Assembly: GCA_050736615.1 (NCBI GenBank)
Contig: JBOHWL010000091.1
Location: 1 to 22,935, forward strand
Direction: 5' to 3'
Length of the DNA stretch: 22,935 bases
Source of the DNA: JBOHWJ01 sp050736615
GTDB lineage: Bacteria > Desulfobacterota > Binatia > Binatales > Binataceae
Shown: positions 22,655-22,935 of the stretch, one piece after another
Numbering within the stretch: the stretch's first letter is position 1
How the letters are laid out: each line of letters starts with the position of its first letter
Program-made: the position numbers and the translations under genes
The notes under the pieces: generated by a model
Database searches by the model: none
Told to the model about the DNA's origin: nothing
Seen by the model: the letters and a program-made list of their open reading frames with translations, nothing else

Positions 22655-22935
22655 TTACGACGGGTCCGCCGGAGTAGCCCGCGCACTCCCGGGTGAGGAC
22701 GCCGATTGTTTATGCTTGCCAGGGGCGCCGTTTGATGACGGGTTCGCCCGGGACGGTTCGGCCTGCAAGGGCGAGAGCGATTGTGTAAAAGCGACCGAGC
22801 TCACGGTCACATAAGGCGCCGCGTCCCGCTGTACTTGGACCGGCGCGGAAAGAATAAAGCCGAAATTCCGCGTCTGATTGTGTGCCATCGGCAGCACCGG
22901 TTCAGCGAAGCTGGTGAAAACGATCGGGGTGGCAA
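22655..22935 (-). CDS. C-terminal end of an unrecognised protein (partial)
   Basis: An open frame enters from the right window edge and stops at 22655. At least 93 residues are visible, with no need for an internal start. The first part looks like folded sequence (TPIVFTSFAEPVLPMAHNQT, FGFILSAPVQVQRDA, TVSSVAFTQSLSP). The last 35 residues are Pro/Ser/Ala-rich and probably disordered. It shares strand with, and lies 23 bases upstream of, the glycosyltransferase, so a surface-glycan or envelope context is plausible. The family is unknown to me. Confidence 0.5.
   Translation of the reverse strand, partial: ATPIVFTSFAEPVLPMAHNQTRNFGFILSAPVQVQRDAAPYVTVSSVAFTQSLSPLQAEPSRANPSSNGAPGKHKQSASSPGSARATPADPS

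Overview
The window is GC-rich, densely coded Gram-negative-type DNA, with no rRNA, tRNA, CRISPR array or insertion sequence that I can recognise. A lipoprotein with a glycine zipper, a periplasmic lytic transglycosylase and a sigma-54-type response regulator point to a diderm. The mix of genes (a Kdp pump run by an NtrC-family regulator, hydantoinase/oxoprolinase genes, a large Slt) would fit a deltaproteobacterial-grade, Binatota-like or Acidobacteriota-like genome. The sequence alone does not settle the lineage.

Positions 1-4202 lie on the minus strand. They hold a small glycine-zipper lipoprotein, an exported or membrane-anchored protein made of seven 23-residue beta-type repeats, a DUF429-like (RNase H fold) protein, and a TPR-containing soluble lytic transglycosylase. 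The start of the DUF429-like gene overlaps the end of the transglycosylase gene by 133 bases in another frame. Positions 4370-6849 are a plus-strand housekeeping operon: maf, yggS, proC, yggT. A compact low-molecular-weight phosphatase follows on the minus strand, then an FmdB-type zinc-ribbon protein on the plus strand.

Positions 7969-12521 form a catabolic-looking operon. It encodes a zinc-dependent medium-chain dehydrogenase followed by the two subunits of an ATP-dependent hydantoinase/oxoprolinase (HyuA, HyuB; 4-base overlap).

Positions 12795-21726 are the most interesting part: a complete high-affinity potassium pump, kdpFABC, preceded by an unannotated 27-codon hydrophobic ORF. It is followed by a stand-alone KdpD sensor half (KdpD ATPase domain plus USP domain, with no membrane or kinase part). 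Next comes a separate membrane histidine kinase (two TM segments, HAMP, PAS, HisKA, HATPase), then an NtrC-type response regulator (receiver, AAA+, Fis-type HTH) in place of the usual OmpR-type KdpE. The three regulatory genes are chained by 4- and 16-base overlaps. A good -24/-12 (sigma-54) promoter match lies at 12795-12810, just before the pump genes, with two short dyads upstream that could be activator sites. Together this suggests a potassium-uptake system rewired to enhancer-dependent transcription, with the KdpD input module working in trans.

Positions 21729-22935 are on the minus strand: a family 2 glycosyltransferase, and the C-terminal end of an unrecognised protein that runs off the window.
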